DNA from: Ciona intestinalis
Lineage: Eukaryota > Chordata > Ascidiacea > Phlebobranchia > Cionidae
DNA length: 64,000 bases
Direction: 5' to 3'
NCBI RefSeq assembly: GCF_000224145.3
Contig: NC_020166.2
Span: 5,261,050 to 5,325,049 of the forward strand
A program made the translations under genes and the position numbers. Position 1 is the first letter of the stretch. Each line of letters opens with the position of its first letter. Positions 10,159-24,600 of the stretch are shown here, one piece after another. The notes beneath the pieces are model-generated. The model was not told the origin of the DNA, made no database searches, and saw only the letters and a list, made by a program, of their open reading frames with translations.

Positions 10159-13100
10159 AAAAGATAGGTTTGATATTTGCTGTTTTTAAACGATTATATT
10201 TTAGAGTGAATACCTGGTTGAGTGTGATTTACGCCGGGCATTCATTTCTGGATTTACTGGTTCAGCGGGAACAGCTGTGGTGACCCAAAGTGAAGCTGCA
10301 TTGTGGACAGATGGAAGATACTTTTTGCAGGTATTATTAGATTTGTGGTTTCATTAGTTACATCGTAAAATAAAGTGAGATTCATTTATAACAACTTAAG
10401 TATAAACCACAAATTTAAAACCAGACCAATACAAGGATATTACATTAAAAATGTATATGTATTTTAAATAGTAAAATACTTGAAAAAATAGATGATATAA
10501 TTGGCAAAACTACAGAGTCCTTACCTATATATCTACTTACCAAACCCCATAAATTGAAAACATTTCTAAAAATTGCTTGGGTAAAATACCAGGCAGAGCA
10601 ACAGTTGGATTCCAATTGGACCTTGATGAAAATGGGCATCCCTGAAACACCAAGCATAGAAGATTGGCTTTGTACTGTATTACCAGCATCTTCATGTGTT
10701 GGAGTCAATCCCCTTCTATATTCATCAAGTAATCACTTTTCTGTTTGCATTAGAATTTATTTTAGTGCATTATTAAACAAAATGTTTGATGTCGAGTTCG
10801 AAACTATATGTGAAAATTTGTAAAACTTCTTTGTAAGATTAATTTACTATGATATTGATACATACAGCATTAGTGATCTTTATTAAAGAGATTATTTTGC
10901 GAAGGTTCATGGAATAAAATGAAGAATGCACTTGAAAAAGAAGGACACAAACTTTTGGAAACTAAACAAGATCTGGTAGATGAGGTAAAACAAGCATGTT
11001 TCATGAATTAAAAAAGCAACTGTTTAAATTTGATTATTCAGGTTTTAAAAGATCATAAAAAGAAAATCCAATATAAATATATATTTTTGTAAATAATTTG
11101 TTTTGTGTATATAGGCATATATAGTACTGTGGTTGTGGGGTAAGATGGGACACCCCCACCTTTAACACCTAATATGCTTTGATAACTACCGAATGGGACA
11201 AGAAAATAGAATCTTTCCCCACCCTACCGTACAGAATGTGTCTGAGAATAGTGGGAATGATATGTTTTCTACGCTTTTATTCCATAGGTGTGGACCAACA
11301 GACCTTCATATCCATGCTCTGACCTCATCATAGTTGATCAGAGCACAGCTGGATCAACGTGTTTGGAAAAGATAACAAACGTTCAACAGATGATGAAAGA
11401 TAAGGAAGTAAAATGGACAGTAGTCACAGCACTTGATGAAATTGCATGTATGTAAAGCGTGGGCATTTTATTTTAACTTAAAATAATGTATTTTTTTTAT
11501 ATATGCTTTAGGGCTGTTCAACTTAAGAGCATCAGACATTCAATACAATCCAGTGTTCTTAGCATACGCTGTTGTTGGTTGTGATAGTGTGCAGTAAGTA
11601 GTCTCTTTTTTTTTGCTACACCGAAACAATTTTGATCAAACTGATTTTTTACATAGGGTATAATAGTTACTATAAGCTTGCAAAAAAATACCTTTTTAAG
11701 TTTTGTTTTTTCTTTCAGTTTGTTCATTAACCAATCCCGGATTACACCGGAGATATCATCTCATCTTACTAAAAGTGTGACCATACATAATTATGATGAT
11801 GTTATTCCTTTTCTTATGGACAATTGTGCATCACAAAAAACTTGGCTCAGTTCCAACTCCAGTGAAGCAATCGTATCCAGCATATATTCGGTATTAATTT
11901 ATGTTTTTTCTTGGTAAAAAAATAAAACTACATTTTATATCTTACATCTGCTGTCATAGAGGGTCATAAACAAGTTTTTAACTCTGCTTTGGCTTTTTTC
12001 TTTTACCTAATAAAAATGTTGGCCTAATGAAAATTATGAGTTGTTGATGAAATAACCTAAATGAAGTTTCTTTAAAAAAGAACCTAACCTCTTTTTAGTT
12101 GTGGCACTTAATTCACATATTTTACTTTCCATCCTTAGAAATACCGACACATGTCTTCCAACAGTCCAATCAGCATGATAAAATGTTTCAAAAATGAATC
12201 CGAGATCAATGGAATGATTAAAGCGAATAATCAAGATGCGGTTGCTCTTTGTAGATTCTTTCACTGGATGGAGCAAGAGGTCCAAGATTTTTGAAATATT
12301 TGTATTTGTATATATTTTAAACCCTTTATTTGAAGAAATAGCTTAAATCATTTTTCAAGTCCAGTAGACAATAAATGTATTGTTTATGTTAATGTATATT
12401 CGTTTAAAAATCTGTATCATAAGTAAATAATATGAAACATATAATTAGGTACCAAATGGTCAAGTCACTGAGTGTTCGGCTGCTCAAAAATCATTTGAAT
12501 TTCGACAACAAGAACAGGATTTTGTTTCCCTCAGTTTTCAAACTATTTCCAGTTCAGGATCTACAGGTTCCATCATACACTACAGGTGAATTCATTTTAA
12601 AATGCAGTAAACATGTGTTAACAATTTAACATTAACTCATTTTAGAAATAAAAAAGAAATATTAAGAGAAAACTAACAAATTTAATTTTAAATTTAGTCC
12701 AAATCCAGAAAGTGATCGTGTGGTTGATGTGAATGAAGTATATCTATGTGACTCTGGTGGTCAGTACAGGTAATTACAATTGTAACCTTGTTCCCTGCAA
12801 ACTTTAATTAAAACTTATTAAACTCATAAACTGAATTGTATTTAATGTAACAGGACAGGAACAACTGATACAACACGAACAGTGCACTTTGGTCAACCAA
12901 GTAAATATGTCAAAGAATGCTTCACACGCGTGCTGAAAGTAAGTGTATTGGGTTTAGTTTTTTTGTGTATAGGTGTCCAGAAAGTCTTGGTAGTCCGAGT
13001 GCTTGTGTTGCAGCTGAAATGATTCTTTGTTTTATGCTAGATGCTTACACCATTATTAGCATATGTGTTTTGGGGCAAAATGCTTATTGACTTTACCCCT

Positions 13101-14717
13101 ATCCAGTGGTCACTAATGGGTTGTCTAAATAGCAAAATGATATGTGTTAATCAATCACGCACAGAATTACGTTGTCCCTTTGAAAGTGGCACAGTGTGTA
13201 TAAAATATATATTATAAAGATACAGTGCCCATCACCTAAGGATAAATAAGTGACATTTTTTTCATCCAGTTTACATTGATTGATACAGGGTCATATGNNN
13301 NNNNNNNNNNNNNNNNNNNNNNNNNNNNNNNNNNNNNNNNNNNNNNNGTTAGATTTCAATATATTTTATATTTGTGCAATAGAATTTTTTTTAGGTAACT
13401 TTAATGAACAAAACAAAGTTTTAATAAATGTTCTGGACAAATGGCAGATGTTGTAGTTTTCTGACAATTAACCCAAAGAGTTTTATGTTTGGTGGCACTA
13501 TCATCATTATCTTTATTTAACTACTTTATATTAAACAGGTCCAGTTGGTATGTACATTGGAAATAGTGAGAGAGTTGTTTCTGTTGCTGCTGATGTTGAA
13601 TTGAAAGCTGGTCTTGTTATTACAGATGGTGGGTTATGCTCAATGTTGTATTGTATTTAGTTTATGTAAAAATAATGTTTTGTTTTTAGAACCTGGATAT
13701 TATGAAGATGGAAAGTTTGGAATTCGTATAGAGAATGCTCTTCTTTGTAAAAGTGCAGAAACACCGGTATTTATTTTAATATCAGATTATTTTTAAGAAG
13801 CAATCTAATTTATAGATATATTAACAAACTGCTAGATTGATTTATGTATATATAATACTAAAATCATCAATTTTATGTTGACTTATTGTGAAATTGTTTC
13901 AGTATCGGTTTGATGGTAAGCAGTTCTTTAAATTTGAATCGCTTGCTTTGGTTCCAATACAAGCAAAGATGATTGAGCTATCACTTCTTACTGCAGAAGA
14001 GGTAAAGTGTTGCTTACATGAACAGAATTTACATGAACGTTTTTATTTTAGTTTTTTTAGTTATACCAACTCGTGGTGTATTTTTTTATTGGGTAAGATG
14101 AAGGTTGGGTAAGATGAGACATGTTTCATTTCCCCTTTCTTGTCCCATTTTCCCTTTCTTGTCCCAAGTCATCAAAAAATATGAACATATAACCAAAGCC
14201 CGAAGACTGTAAAACAGCGCTGTCAGGTGTTGAAAACACAATCAGGAAAAATATAGAAATATGGTGCTAACAGTATCCCAGTTTACTCTGTAAAAAATAT
14301 GTGTTTTAAAGCAGTGCAAAGGTCTATTTTTTTATTTCTTGCCTTATAGTATGTCGCATTTAGCTTGCATTGTTGCATATATTACATTTTTACCCCAAAA
14401 AATAACCTGATTTTTGGAAACATTAAATTTTAAAGTTTGTTTTGTGAAACTGATCGTGGCGAGCTTGTTTTGATATAACCGAAGTCAAAGTTATTTAATT
14501 ATTAAACTATATAGGTTTACTCATGTTATGTACAGGTGCCTAAAGAAAATGAAACAATTGTGAGAAACATAAGTAAACATTTAAATTTTTTTTCTCACAG
14601 CTTGCATGGTTGAATAATTACCATAAGAAATGCCGTGATGTGATTGGTTCTCAGCTGCAGAAATCTGGTCACAACGATGTATATGATTGGTTGATAGAAC
14701 AAACCAAACCTATGTAA
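9950..14717 (+). CDS. XPNPEP1: Xaa-Pro aminopeptidase 1, cytosolic, one exon lost in an assembly gap
   Basis: Dinuclear-Mn metallopeptidase (M24B) that removes an N-terminal residue preceding proline. Exons read: 9950-10066, 10205-10330, 10593-10728, 10905-10984, 11288-11447, 11512-11593, 11719-11890, 12139-12279, 12449-12585, 12698-12769, 12854-12938, 13539-13628, 13690-13766, 13903-14001 and 14601-14717. Family signatures are [44 protein letters not shown] and the metal-binding aspartates in CDSGGQY and TTDTTRT. The ligand glutamates are in [18 protein letters not shown]. The exon expected to carry the HGTGHGVG histidine is absent and must lie in the 50-N gap at 13298-13347. The exons before the gap sum to 436 whole codons. 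It ends LIEQTKPM. Confidence 0.95.
10115..10156. repeat. (TA)n microsatellite in XPNPEP1 intron 1
   Basis: A run of alternating TA dinucleotides just downstream of exon 1. Similar runs occur at 49659-49681 and 53659-53686 within CASK introns. Confidence 0.8.
11123..11235. mobile_element. short copy of the GGGTAAGATGGGACACC MITE
   Basis: Starts TGTGGGGTAAGATGGGACACC and ends CCCCACCCTAC. Shorter than the roughly 190 bp copies elsewhere; the middle is mostly deleted. It lies in an XPNPEP1 intron. Confidence 0.6.
13298..13347. other. assembly gap (50 N) within XPNPEP1
   Basis: A fixed-size run of N. The XPNPEP1 exon encoding the segment around HGTGHGVG is missing between 12938 and 13539 and probably lies here. 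A small reversed SINE remnant (about 13095-13135) sits just upstream. Confidence 0.85.
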
Positions 14718-15886
14718 TTTCTATTGTGTTTCATAGTGGTTAAGGCTATGTTTAATTGAATTTGATATATTTCATTCAAATATTACATTCCAATGTTTTT
14801 CCTCGGCATGCATTTTCATTTTGATTCTAAAAACTCTTACAATTAACGTATTCTGATGTAGTTTTTTTCCAGTATGTGAGTTTTAAAACCAATATTACAA
14901 ATCCATACTATGCTGACTACGATTTCAAAAGTTCGACTATTATGTGTTTTTAATTTTGTTATTGAGCTGTGATAAAAGTATTGCAATACAGAAATATAGG
15001 AATAATCATATTTATGTGGTAAATTTGTTACAAACTACGACATTTTTTTAGGTTCAGGTAATACCTATGTGGTGGGGTGGGGGTAAACGGGACACTTTCA
15101 GAGCATAATATCCAATTATCCTGATCGTGTTTTAAACAATTACCAACGGTCTATGGGAGTCGTAAGAATACGGTTTAAGAATTCTTTGAATGTTCTTTGT
15201 TAACTACCAAGTTGGTAAAGGAAAATTGAATGAAAAAGTGTCCCATCTTCCCTCACCGTAGCTATATGTTATTCTGATCAATATGTTTATTGACGTGAAT
15301 GGATGATTTTCCCTAAACGTTAGACAATTAACGATGCAGTGGTTAAATGGTTTTATATAACTTTACTTGCCGCTGAAGAGGTGGTAAAACGAGCGCAATG
15401 ATTAGCTGTTAGGTTCAATGGTTTAAGTACACACGTCTGTAAATAGATGATGAAGCAAAGCCTTCTAGTCAAGGTCACGTCCTTGGCAAAAATTGACAGT
15501 CACGGTCACGCACAGATAAACGTATTGCGCAGTTTCTGTCTTTTGCAAATACAAGCACAAGCGAAAAGTGTGCACAAAAAGTCCGAGCGCGATTGGTCCT
15601 GTGTTATGATGACCCCCGTGGACGTATAATAATGCATAGGCTACGCTACAACATTAGAACAAGCTGCCCAATATCACGTTTACAACAAATTTGTGTGACG
15701 CCGCTGAAATGCGGTGGATCAGCTGCTACCGGTGGTCCATGACTTCGATCGAGAGTGTGCAAACAACAAGTTTGACCCAAAGAGAGAAAGTAGAGTCATC
15801 GCCGTGCAATGCTCGCCACTTCACCAGCAATTTGCGCAAGTAACCACCTGTCGGTAGTCTCACGGTAAACGAGACAGAGGAAGTGA
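14718..15886 (+). other. spacer XPNPEP1-BDH1 with one MITE copy
   Basis: Contains the XPNPEP1 3' UTR, a MITE of the GGGACACC family at about 15071-15260 (right end AAGTGTCCCATCTTCC, then CTCACCGTA) and a more GC-rich stretch (15440-15880) that may be the BDH1 promoter and 5' UTR. No further gene supported. Confidence 0.55.
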
Positions 15887-15961
15887 ATGGTATACGTGGT
15901 GCATTTAACTGATGAAGTAACAAAATCGTTTTTATCGCAGAAAAGGGCAACATATAGAAAC

Positions 15962-18064
15962 ATGTTTACCGGCGAACTCGGAAGAAGTGTCTTCGGAGCC
16001 ACCGTTTTCACTTTTGTATTCGCGCTGGGAGTTCCGTGGATTGGATCAACAATATTTTACATTCTTGGCTTAAACTATGGTTGTAAGTAATTTTTCCGAT
16101 ATTTATGTGTTTAAACAGTTGCAGTTTTGTGTCGTTTTTAAAGCTTAATATTCCCTTTTTAAAGTGTGACAAACGTTTTTCACATTCATTTTTATTGTCT
16201 TATATAACACTTGTATGGGACGTTGGGACCCTACTATTTTTCTATCTCCTAAAATAGGCAACAGCATTAAGCTGTTTAAATAGACTAAGAATCCTTATTA
16301 AGGTACCCTAATTTCAGAAAAAAATAAACTATATGTGCAGCAGTCGTAGGATAGCTCCATCATACTGGGTAAAATGAGTTGATTGCTATAATCACCAAAT
16401 ACATTCTGATGTCCTTGTGTTTCAGGCTGCACATCAACCATTGCATTTTTTGCAACATGTTTTCTTGCATTGTTAATATTCGCTGTATTCCCTCGAGGAA
16501 GGTTAAATCCAAAAGACAAAGCGGTTTTGATAACAGGTTGTGACTCGGGATTTGGTCCCTTATTGGCAAAGCAACTACATGCCCTTGGAATGCATGTGTT
16601 CGCAGGTATTCTTTAAAAAACAGACTAGTTTATGTATGTGACAACACCAATTAATACTGTGGACCCATAGGCTACGCAATGCAAACTACAAAGAAGGTTA
16701 CAAAATTAAACAATAAGTTAAAATTGAATTATTAGCAATTGCAAAAAATTACTTTTCATACTGCACTAATACAAAAAAAAACATTATACAGGTTGTTTGT
16801 TGAAAGACAAAGGTGGTGAAGGTGCGAAGCATTTAATGAAAATCCAGTCTTCTCGATTTCATGTCCTGCAACTTGATGTTACTAATGACAGTGAAATCAA
16901 AATGGCCGTGCAGTATATTGGAATGCATATTCCACCTAATCAAGATGGTAACAGATTTTTACACATGTTGCTGCCTTTATAATTATTACATTTGGTATTA
17001 TTGTGAAACTATACACTAATGTGTGTAATTATTGTGAAGGTGTGCTATACAAAGTGTGGGTAATGAGAAACTGTACTTTATGCTACAATTTTAAAATAAA
17101 GAGGTGTTTTTATTGAACATATATTTGTACACAGGCTTATGGGGAATTGTGAACAATGCTGGAGCATCAGCGTTTGGAGAGATTGAGTGGTCATCTATAG
17201 ACTTGTACAAGAAGGTGGCTGAGGTCAACTTATGGGGAGTAATTAGATGCACACAAGCATGTTTACCACTGATTAGAAGGTATGATGTCGCATTTTATGT
17301 GTGGTGCATATCTAGTTAATACGAAACCAAAATGTATATGTACTAATGTTTTCGACTATACCATATATGTTTAAAATATTGTTGGAGTACAGAGCGAAGG
17401 GTAGAGTGGTGAACATGGCAAGTGGTTTTGGCCGAATGATCGCAGGATCTCGCTCTGTTTATGGAATCACCAAGTGGGCTGTAGAAGGTTTCTCTGATTG
17501 CTTGCGTTATGAAATGAGGAGATGGGGTGTGAAGGTATCAAGAACGATAACATTTTAAATATTTATGGTGTTACTGACCAGCTTAAACCCATCTTAAGGT
17601 ATCTATTATTGAACCTGGCAACTATATAGCTGGAACCAGCATCTTTACTGAAGATGGAGTGAAAAAGTTGGGAGATTCAATGTGGGAGAAGATGCCTGAC
17701 AATGTGAAAGAGGATTATGGGAAAAAGTTGTTTGATTTGCGGGTTTTATTTTAGCAACTTCAAACAGTAACGCAATACTTACATATTATTAACAGGTAGC
17801 AGAAATGCAGACTTATTGCAGTAAAGGAATGGATGATCTCAGGCCAGTGTTAAATGCATATGAAGATGCTTTACTTTCTCGTATTCCATTGATAAGATAT
17901 CAACCAATGGAAGCTTATTGGACAATTCGTTCCTTTGTGTTTACCCACTTTCCTTCTTTCATCGCTGACTAGTAAATTATTAATACTTTATTATATTTGG
18001 TTTAAAACAACTTTTGACCTTCCTGCTTTACAGCTTGTACATATATCGGAAAGCAAAGAAGTGA
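15962..18064 (+). CDS. BDH1: D-beta-hydroxybutyrate dehydrogenase, type 1 (SDR9C1)
   Basis: NAD-dependent mitochondrial enzyme interconverting 3-hydroxybutyrate and acetoacetate; a short-chain dehydrogenase. Eight exons: 15962-16082, 16426-16605, 16792-16947, 17135-17279, 17393-17534, 17599-17742, 17796-17971 and 18034-18064, totalling 1095 nt = 364 aa (human 343). An N-terminal hydrophobic segment precedes the Rossmann motif [19 protein letters not shown] is a BDH1 signature. [10 protein letters not shown], then VAEVNLWGV and the catalytic YGITK follow, with MAS at the serine position. [10 protein letters not shown] and DYGKKLFD also match BDH1. An in-frame ATG at 15887 would add 25 residues; the later ATG is preferred only by comparison of length. 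Related RDH/HSD paralogs are less likely. Confidence 0.9.
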
Positions 18065-18659
18065 TGAGGAATTCAAACCTGTTGGTGTTCAATGAAAATA
18101 ATTGCTGCTAATGATGGAATATAATCGCTTCTACTAATTTATTATAACTGTTATTTGTTAAAAAATGTCCACAGCCAGCTTTTAATACATAACGGGCTTC
18201 TATATTAGAAACATTGTGCTTTACCAAAATGTTGAATGTTTTACATTTCATAACTTCCCTTCACGCAAAACGTTTATTGGATATTTGCAAGCAACGTTGA
18301 GCACCGCATTGAAACCTATATAAAAATTTTCACACAAAATTCACTAAAATAGGAAGAAAATACTTTTAAAGGTCTCACAACATGTAACAGTGATAAAAGC
18401 GCGTGCAAATAGACATTACGACAACAGTTTGCACAACAGAAAATATATGAATTCAAAACAGGGAACTGATCACATTTGGAATATCAAGTGAGAAATACTT
18501 CAGTAAAATGCAGCTTTTTTCACAGTAGCACTTTACTTTATGATCTAAACAAAGCTTTCACACAATAAAGCTTAACCCTATATATTAATATGTATTTTTT
18601 AGTTTAATTGGCCTTCTTTATAGAAATTGTATGATTGGATTAAAATCAAACTGTGAAAT
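18065..18659. other. convergent 3' ends of BDH1 and KIF3B
   Basis: About 600 bp of AT-rich DNA between two stop codons facing each other; presumably both 3' UTRs. No repeat or frame recognised. Confidence 0.55.
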
Positions 18660-21600
18660 TTATTTTGGAACTAAACCCCGAGATGTTGGATACAACGATG
18701 GTTTGTCCGTCCCGTTTGATATTCCATTCTTCTTTGCTGTACGGGGACGAGATTTTGCCGACTTTAGTCTACAAAAATAATATAAAAAAACATATTTAGT
18801 TGATTTTAATGCGGAAGTAGAAAGGCAAACTGATTTGATGTTCAAGTTGTTTTCTAAGTTACCAGTTAAATGCGAGTTTGGAAACCTTAGCTGTATTATA
18901 CAAGTTTTGTTTTAGGGAATATCAAGCAAATTTTACTCAAATTGTTACAAAATGTAATAGCCTCATCAAAAAATAGCAATTTTCCTAAAGAACAAAATTA
19001 TAATTAATTGTTTTCCACCAATACAAGCACCTATGTTGCTAGAGGGTAATATGTCACAATCGGCCAAAAATTAATCTCATCCCGAAAGGAATAAAAGTTA
19101 TTTCAGCGGACAATGCCAAGATTGCCAACTTTAAATATTTAAAATAAAAAATCTCATAATCACCTTGGTTTAGTTTTCTTTACAAACTTCTCATCACTCG
19201 CATCAAGTTGTAAATCACCTTCCTCCTGCAAAGCTGCATCTAATGCTGCTTGAACCTATGTAATGGTATATAAAGTTTTCATTATTATTACCAATCCTAT
19301 ATAAAAAAAAGTTTAAATTTTTTTAAATTAAATAGTTTTTTGGATTGGTAAACCAAAATTTCACTTTGATAGGTTGATATATTGTCTTAATACCCTTTAC
19401 CTTTGGTGCAATGGTAGGCCCTTCATAATCTTGTGTTGTTCGAGTGGGCATGTCCAACTCCACCAGTAATACGTTGTCACCTTTGTATCGAGGATTGAAA
19501 CCAACTGCAGCAGCCATCTTTGCATACTGAGAAGTAGGTCGACTGCTGCCACTGTGGGCACTTTTCGGACGTTGCATCATTGTATTACTGAGTATCAAAA
19601 ATTTGTTGCCCAAAACATACGTTTTCAACACAGAGAAAGTAGAATAGTAACTTATTAGGTCCAGAATTTAAGTTACTGCTATGCTTCCTTTACATACAGC
19701 AGCAGTGGCAGAAATATGCCTATTTTCCAGAAAAGATAGAACATGATTTACAAGTTTTTAATTTCACGTGTGAGTTATGACCAAGACTGCAACAGAGATC
19801 GTTAGCTTGTATGCAAAAAGTTGTTGGTGGGAGCAACAGAAGAAACTTTGTTTAAAATAAAATTATGTGTTGAAAGCAGCACTTGAATGCAGGGCTGGTT
19901 ATATGGGCAATATTTGGCGCAAAACACTTCGATTTATGAAACTCTTGAAAAAAAATTAAAAGCGAATCGGCCAGAATTTTTTTATACATGCCTGTTGTAT
20001 AACACTACCTTCATATAAACACATAACAAACTTACTGAGCTGTGTTTGTTACAGATTTCAGCTCCCATTGATCATTTTCTTCATTATAAATAATTCTCTC
20101 CTCCAAGCGAGCTCTCTCATCACTTGGAATAAAGTTTTCAATGATCAACAACTTCTGCTTTAACTCTCTGTTCATCTGAAATGTTTATTAAATATACTTT
20201 GTAAGAAACAATACAGACAAAAATATTAAAAATTAAAACACATAAAAATATAACAGTACAATTTCTAACAGCGGGGAACTTTTAGCCTTTGGTGAAAACA
20301 CATTTGTTTACGTTTCAAATTAAGGATAAAATGATCTTCATATAATCCATGAGAGTACTTCTTTGTCTGTGTTAATGATAATAATGCGCAATAATTTTGT
20401 TAATTTTAATATCGTTTACGATAAAAAATTGTCTTGTGTGTGTATTTATAGTGGAATAACAACACAATTTTTTTATGGATAAAGATGCTCAAATGTGATA
20501 AAGGTACCACTGAAGTGTCACATTTAAGTATCCCTACCTACATACAAGTTTGTTTTGTGGTTTTAATATATATCATATCATTAACAAAACAAACATATGT
20601 TTCAGTAACATGCGGTGGTAATAATTAAAACCTTCATTTGAGAAATCTCCAGGTCTTCTCGTTCCCGACAATTTATTTCTTGCAGGTCACTTATTTCAGC
20701 TTTAAGTTGCTGAAGTCTGGTGTACATCTGGAAATTAGTGTACAAGTTAAAATCATTTCCAGTTATACTAAAATAATTAGTTATACATATTTTGTGTATA
20801 AAAGTAAAATTAACCTGTATAAAATTAAATAAACTATCAATATATCAATCGTTCAACCTTTTTCAGTCGTTTGGTTTTTTCATCAACTTCCTGTCTCAAC
20901 GAACTGTAGCTCTCTTGCGCCTCGAGTGCTGACTCCTCCCTTGCCTCAAGTTGTTGTTTCATCGATCGTTCTTTCCTTCTCTGCTCAGCTAGAAGCAACC
21001 TCCGCTCCTCCAGCTCTCGCTCTTGCTCATTCGTATGATCCACGATGGTTCTTCCACCAACGAGGAGTTTGCTTTGCATCGCCTGAAAATAAACTTCAAT
21101 GAATCTTTAAATTCTAATTTACATGAACTGATGTTCAATACATAGTTATTGTTAAGCGCAAATAAAGTATTGAAGTGCTTGTTCAACAGTAACAGTAAGG
21201 CAACTCTTTAAACATTGTATTACACTAATAGTACTATAGTAGTATATGGTAATATACGGAATTGCTATATACTTGATAGTGAAGCCATATTTAATATTTC
21301 TACAAAAAAAAAAACTTTTCATGAGAAATTTAGAATTTACAACTTAAGAGCAAGCTTAACTAACTTTTATCTTTGCAGTCAGTTCATCTTTAGCTTCCTG
21401 TTGCCTCTTCAGCTCTTCTAGTTTTGCTTGTTGTTCCTTTAACAACCTTTCTCTTTCCTCCTCAGCCATGCTCTTATCTTGCAAGATTCGGTTCTTCTCC
21501 TTCTCCAACTTGGCTTGTTGCTCCTCTGATAAACTACCTGTGCAAATCATAAATATTTTATTTAATGATATTAAACGATGGGAAAGTTTGTTTAGTAAAT

Positions 21601-24600
21601 ACAATTTTCGTGAGACATTTGGTATGAGAAAAAAGAAAATTATTTTAACTGATTCAAAAGTTAGTGTGGTCAAGAGTCAAGTAAAATAAAGAAGATAGCT
21701 GAATACAATCATTGATGTAAAGTGTCAAATATGAATCTCTAAACCAAATATTACTATTGTTAAGTATTGTTATATACAAATCTTCTTAATAAGATCAAGC
21801 ATCAGTAGTTGTATATCTTACTATCATCATCATCATCCTCATCATCATCACTCCCGGACTCTTCCACCATCTCTCCGTCTGCATTTCTTCTTCTTCTCGT
21901 TTTCTTTTTTCTTCCACCTTTTGAACGACTTTCAAGATTTGCTTTTAATCTGCACAGATAAAATGGTTACTGAGCTGTGTAAAACCATTAATAAAAATAT
22001 AACATAATCAATACCCACATTTTAATTGTATATATCTTGTTCTTTTTGAACAAATTACTTTGAAACCATTAGATTTCAAGCAGAAAACATATATATATAA
22101 TTATTTTTTATTTTTTTTGATAAAAAAACATCCTACTTTGCTATTTCCTCCTGGAACTCCCTCAGTAAGGCATCTTTAGGATCTTCATTAATCTTTGGTT
22201 TATTTTGAATATTTTTAGCTCTGTTGGCGTATCTTAATGTGGTTAAAGTTTCATCCGAGTTATAACTTGCTGGTCCAATGTTGGCAACCTGAAAAAATAC
22301 AAATAAAGAACTTGTTATCATAAAAATAAATAACTAAACTCTATCTTTGACCCAGGCCTCAAATTTATCTTCGAAGCTTATATAATGCCTAGTTAAAAAA
22401 TAAGAATAGAACTTAATAAAAAGAAGAAATTCCATGTTTTGACCTCTACACACAATACATACTATATTGCCATCAATCCTGATATGCATTAATTCATTTA
22501 TATTACTTCCCAATACACACCATCACAGTTTTAGCATTTCCACCAAGTGAGTCTTGCAATAACCTTGTAAGTTTGGAATCTCGATACGGAATATGCCCCT
22601 TACCATCCACCAGTGATGAAATAACGTTCCCTGCATCAACATACAGTTAATATTTGCAAGCTGTAACAATATTTTAGAAACTAGAATTTCTTGAGCTTCT
22701 TACCAAGAGCAGAAAGAGATAAATTAATTTTTGTTGCTTCTTTCAATCTTTCTCCTGTCGCACCAGATTTTGCCTAATAAAAGTAAATTTTTCGTAGACA
22801 GATTTAATACAGAAAAAGTAGTAACTTTTTTTAAAATAAATAAAATAATAGAGCTATAATATTAAGAATTAAAAAAAGACTTAAGATTATTGAAAAAAAA
22901 CAGTAATAGATAACAAATTAAATTTAGTCTATGAATCGAAGTATTAAAATAGAATGTTTATTATTATTAGAGTAAACCATCTATAAACAACTTCCTGTCA
23001 CTTACTTGTCTTTCACTTCCAGCAAGATCAACCAAGTTTAATTTCCCAACTCGAATGTGATTCTTTCCATCCAGACCATCCTCACTACATTCAATGGTGA
23101 TCACAAATATTGCGTGGGATCGTGAGCTGTTGGAAAGTTATGAAGTGATTAGTAAATGACAAGTGAACATAACAAACAATGCTATGCAATTTAAAAACGT
23201 GAAAATGATCAATATAAAATTTATAAATATTTAAAGGACATTGTAAAGTGTCACAGTTTTGAGTTTGCATATGTAAACAAACTGATATTTTTTAGACTGC
23301 TGTACATGAAAAATAAACCAATAGAATAGACCTGATCTAAAAACAGAAAAATAAAATCAGTTGGCAGAGGCTATAAGCATTTAAGGTACAGCATAGAAAA
23401 ACTAAATAGGGAAACTAAAGATGGATTACTGACAACATACGACTCTCACCTATGTTCATTCATGTTGGTTGCACCAACACTGCGGTTTTGGTTTCCAACA
23501 TTCATAACATGTTCAATTTCTTTCACAGATTTTGTTACAAAAGACAAAAGATCTTTAACATATACACCTTCGACAAAAGTGCAATTTTAAATAACGTTCA
23601 CATGCTTTCCTTTTGTGAAAAATCAATACAGAGGAGACTATTTACATTTGATAAAAAACAATAACAGATAACAAATTAATAGTCTATAGATTAAAATATG
23701 AAAACAGACTATTTATTATTATTAGACTATTATAGTAAACCAAATGTTAATTATTTTGTGCCTTACCTGTATCTGGTCTTTCTTTAAGTTCTAATCTTTT
23801 GCTTTGATCTTTTGACAATAAATCTCTGATATCTTCTTGGTAAATTTCTAGATAAGAAGCGCGCACCAAGTATTGCTGGTCTTTGGTTCGTGCGATATGT
23901 TTGTAAATATGTTCAAAAGATCTTGGTATTGCACCACGAAGTTCTGGGTTTGAACGAACACCTAAAATATAGAACAATCTTTACTGTTTGGTACCATGTA
24001 ACTCATGTTAAAAAAAAAACTTTTGTAACCAAAGATAAATTGTTGTTCAGTGTCAACATATTCGATGCAGCTTGCTTGGTTATGTCAATTAAGCCTATGC
24101 ACCACTTTAACAATTTACTCTTAAAAAATAGGAGACATTTAGTAAGTGTTTGGGGTTTGTGTGCGCAACAAATAAAATCAACCCACTTAAACGGCACATT
24201 TACAAGTAATGTTTAATGCTTTACTATACTCTGATAAGATTTTAACCATTCATTTGAACTAAATATTTTTGTAATATAACTAAACATTTGTTAAAATTGT
24301 TGTACATGCAGATGACTGTTGCCATACTGGCTAACCTTCCATGGTAAACGTTTTTCCTGTTCCAGTTTGACCGTAAGCAAATATGGTTCCATTAAATCCA
24401 TTGAGAACAGAATCAAGGAGTGGATGAAATGTTTCTTCAAATATATCGCTTTGCGTGCAGTTCCAATCATAGATAGCATCGAAAGTAAAGGATTTTGGTG
24501 GATCATTTGGACCTAGAGTAACTTTATTAGTTGCTGATACAAAGAGTGTAATAAAACAAACTAAATTTTCATTACTAATATAAAATACATGGGACTATAC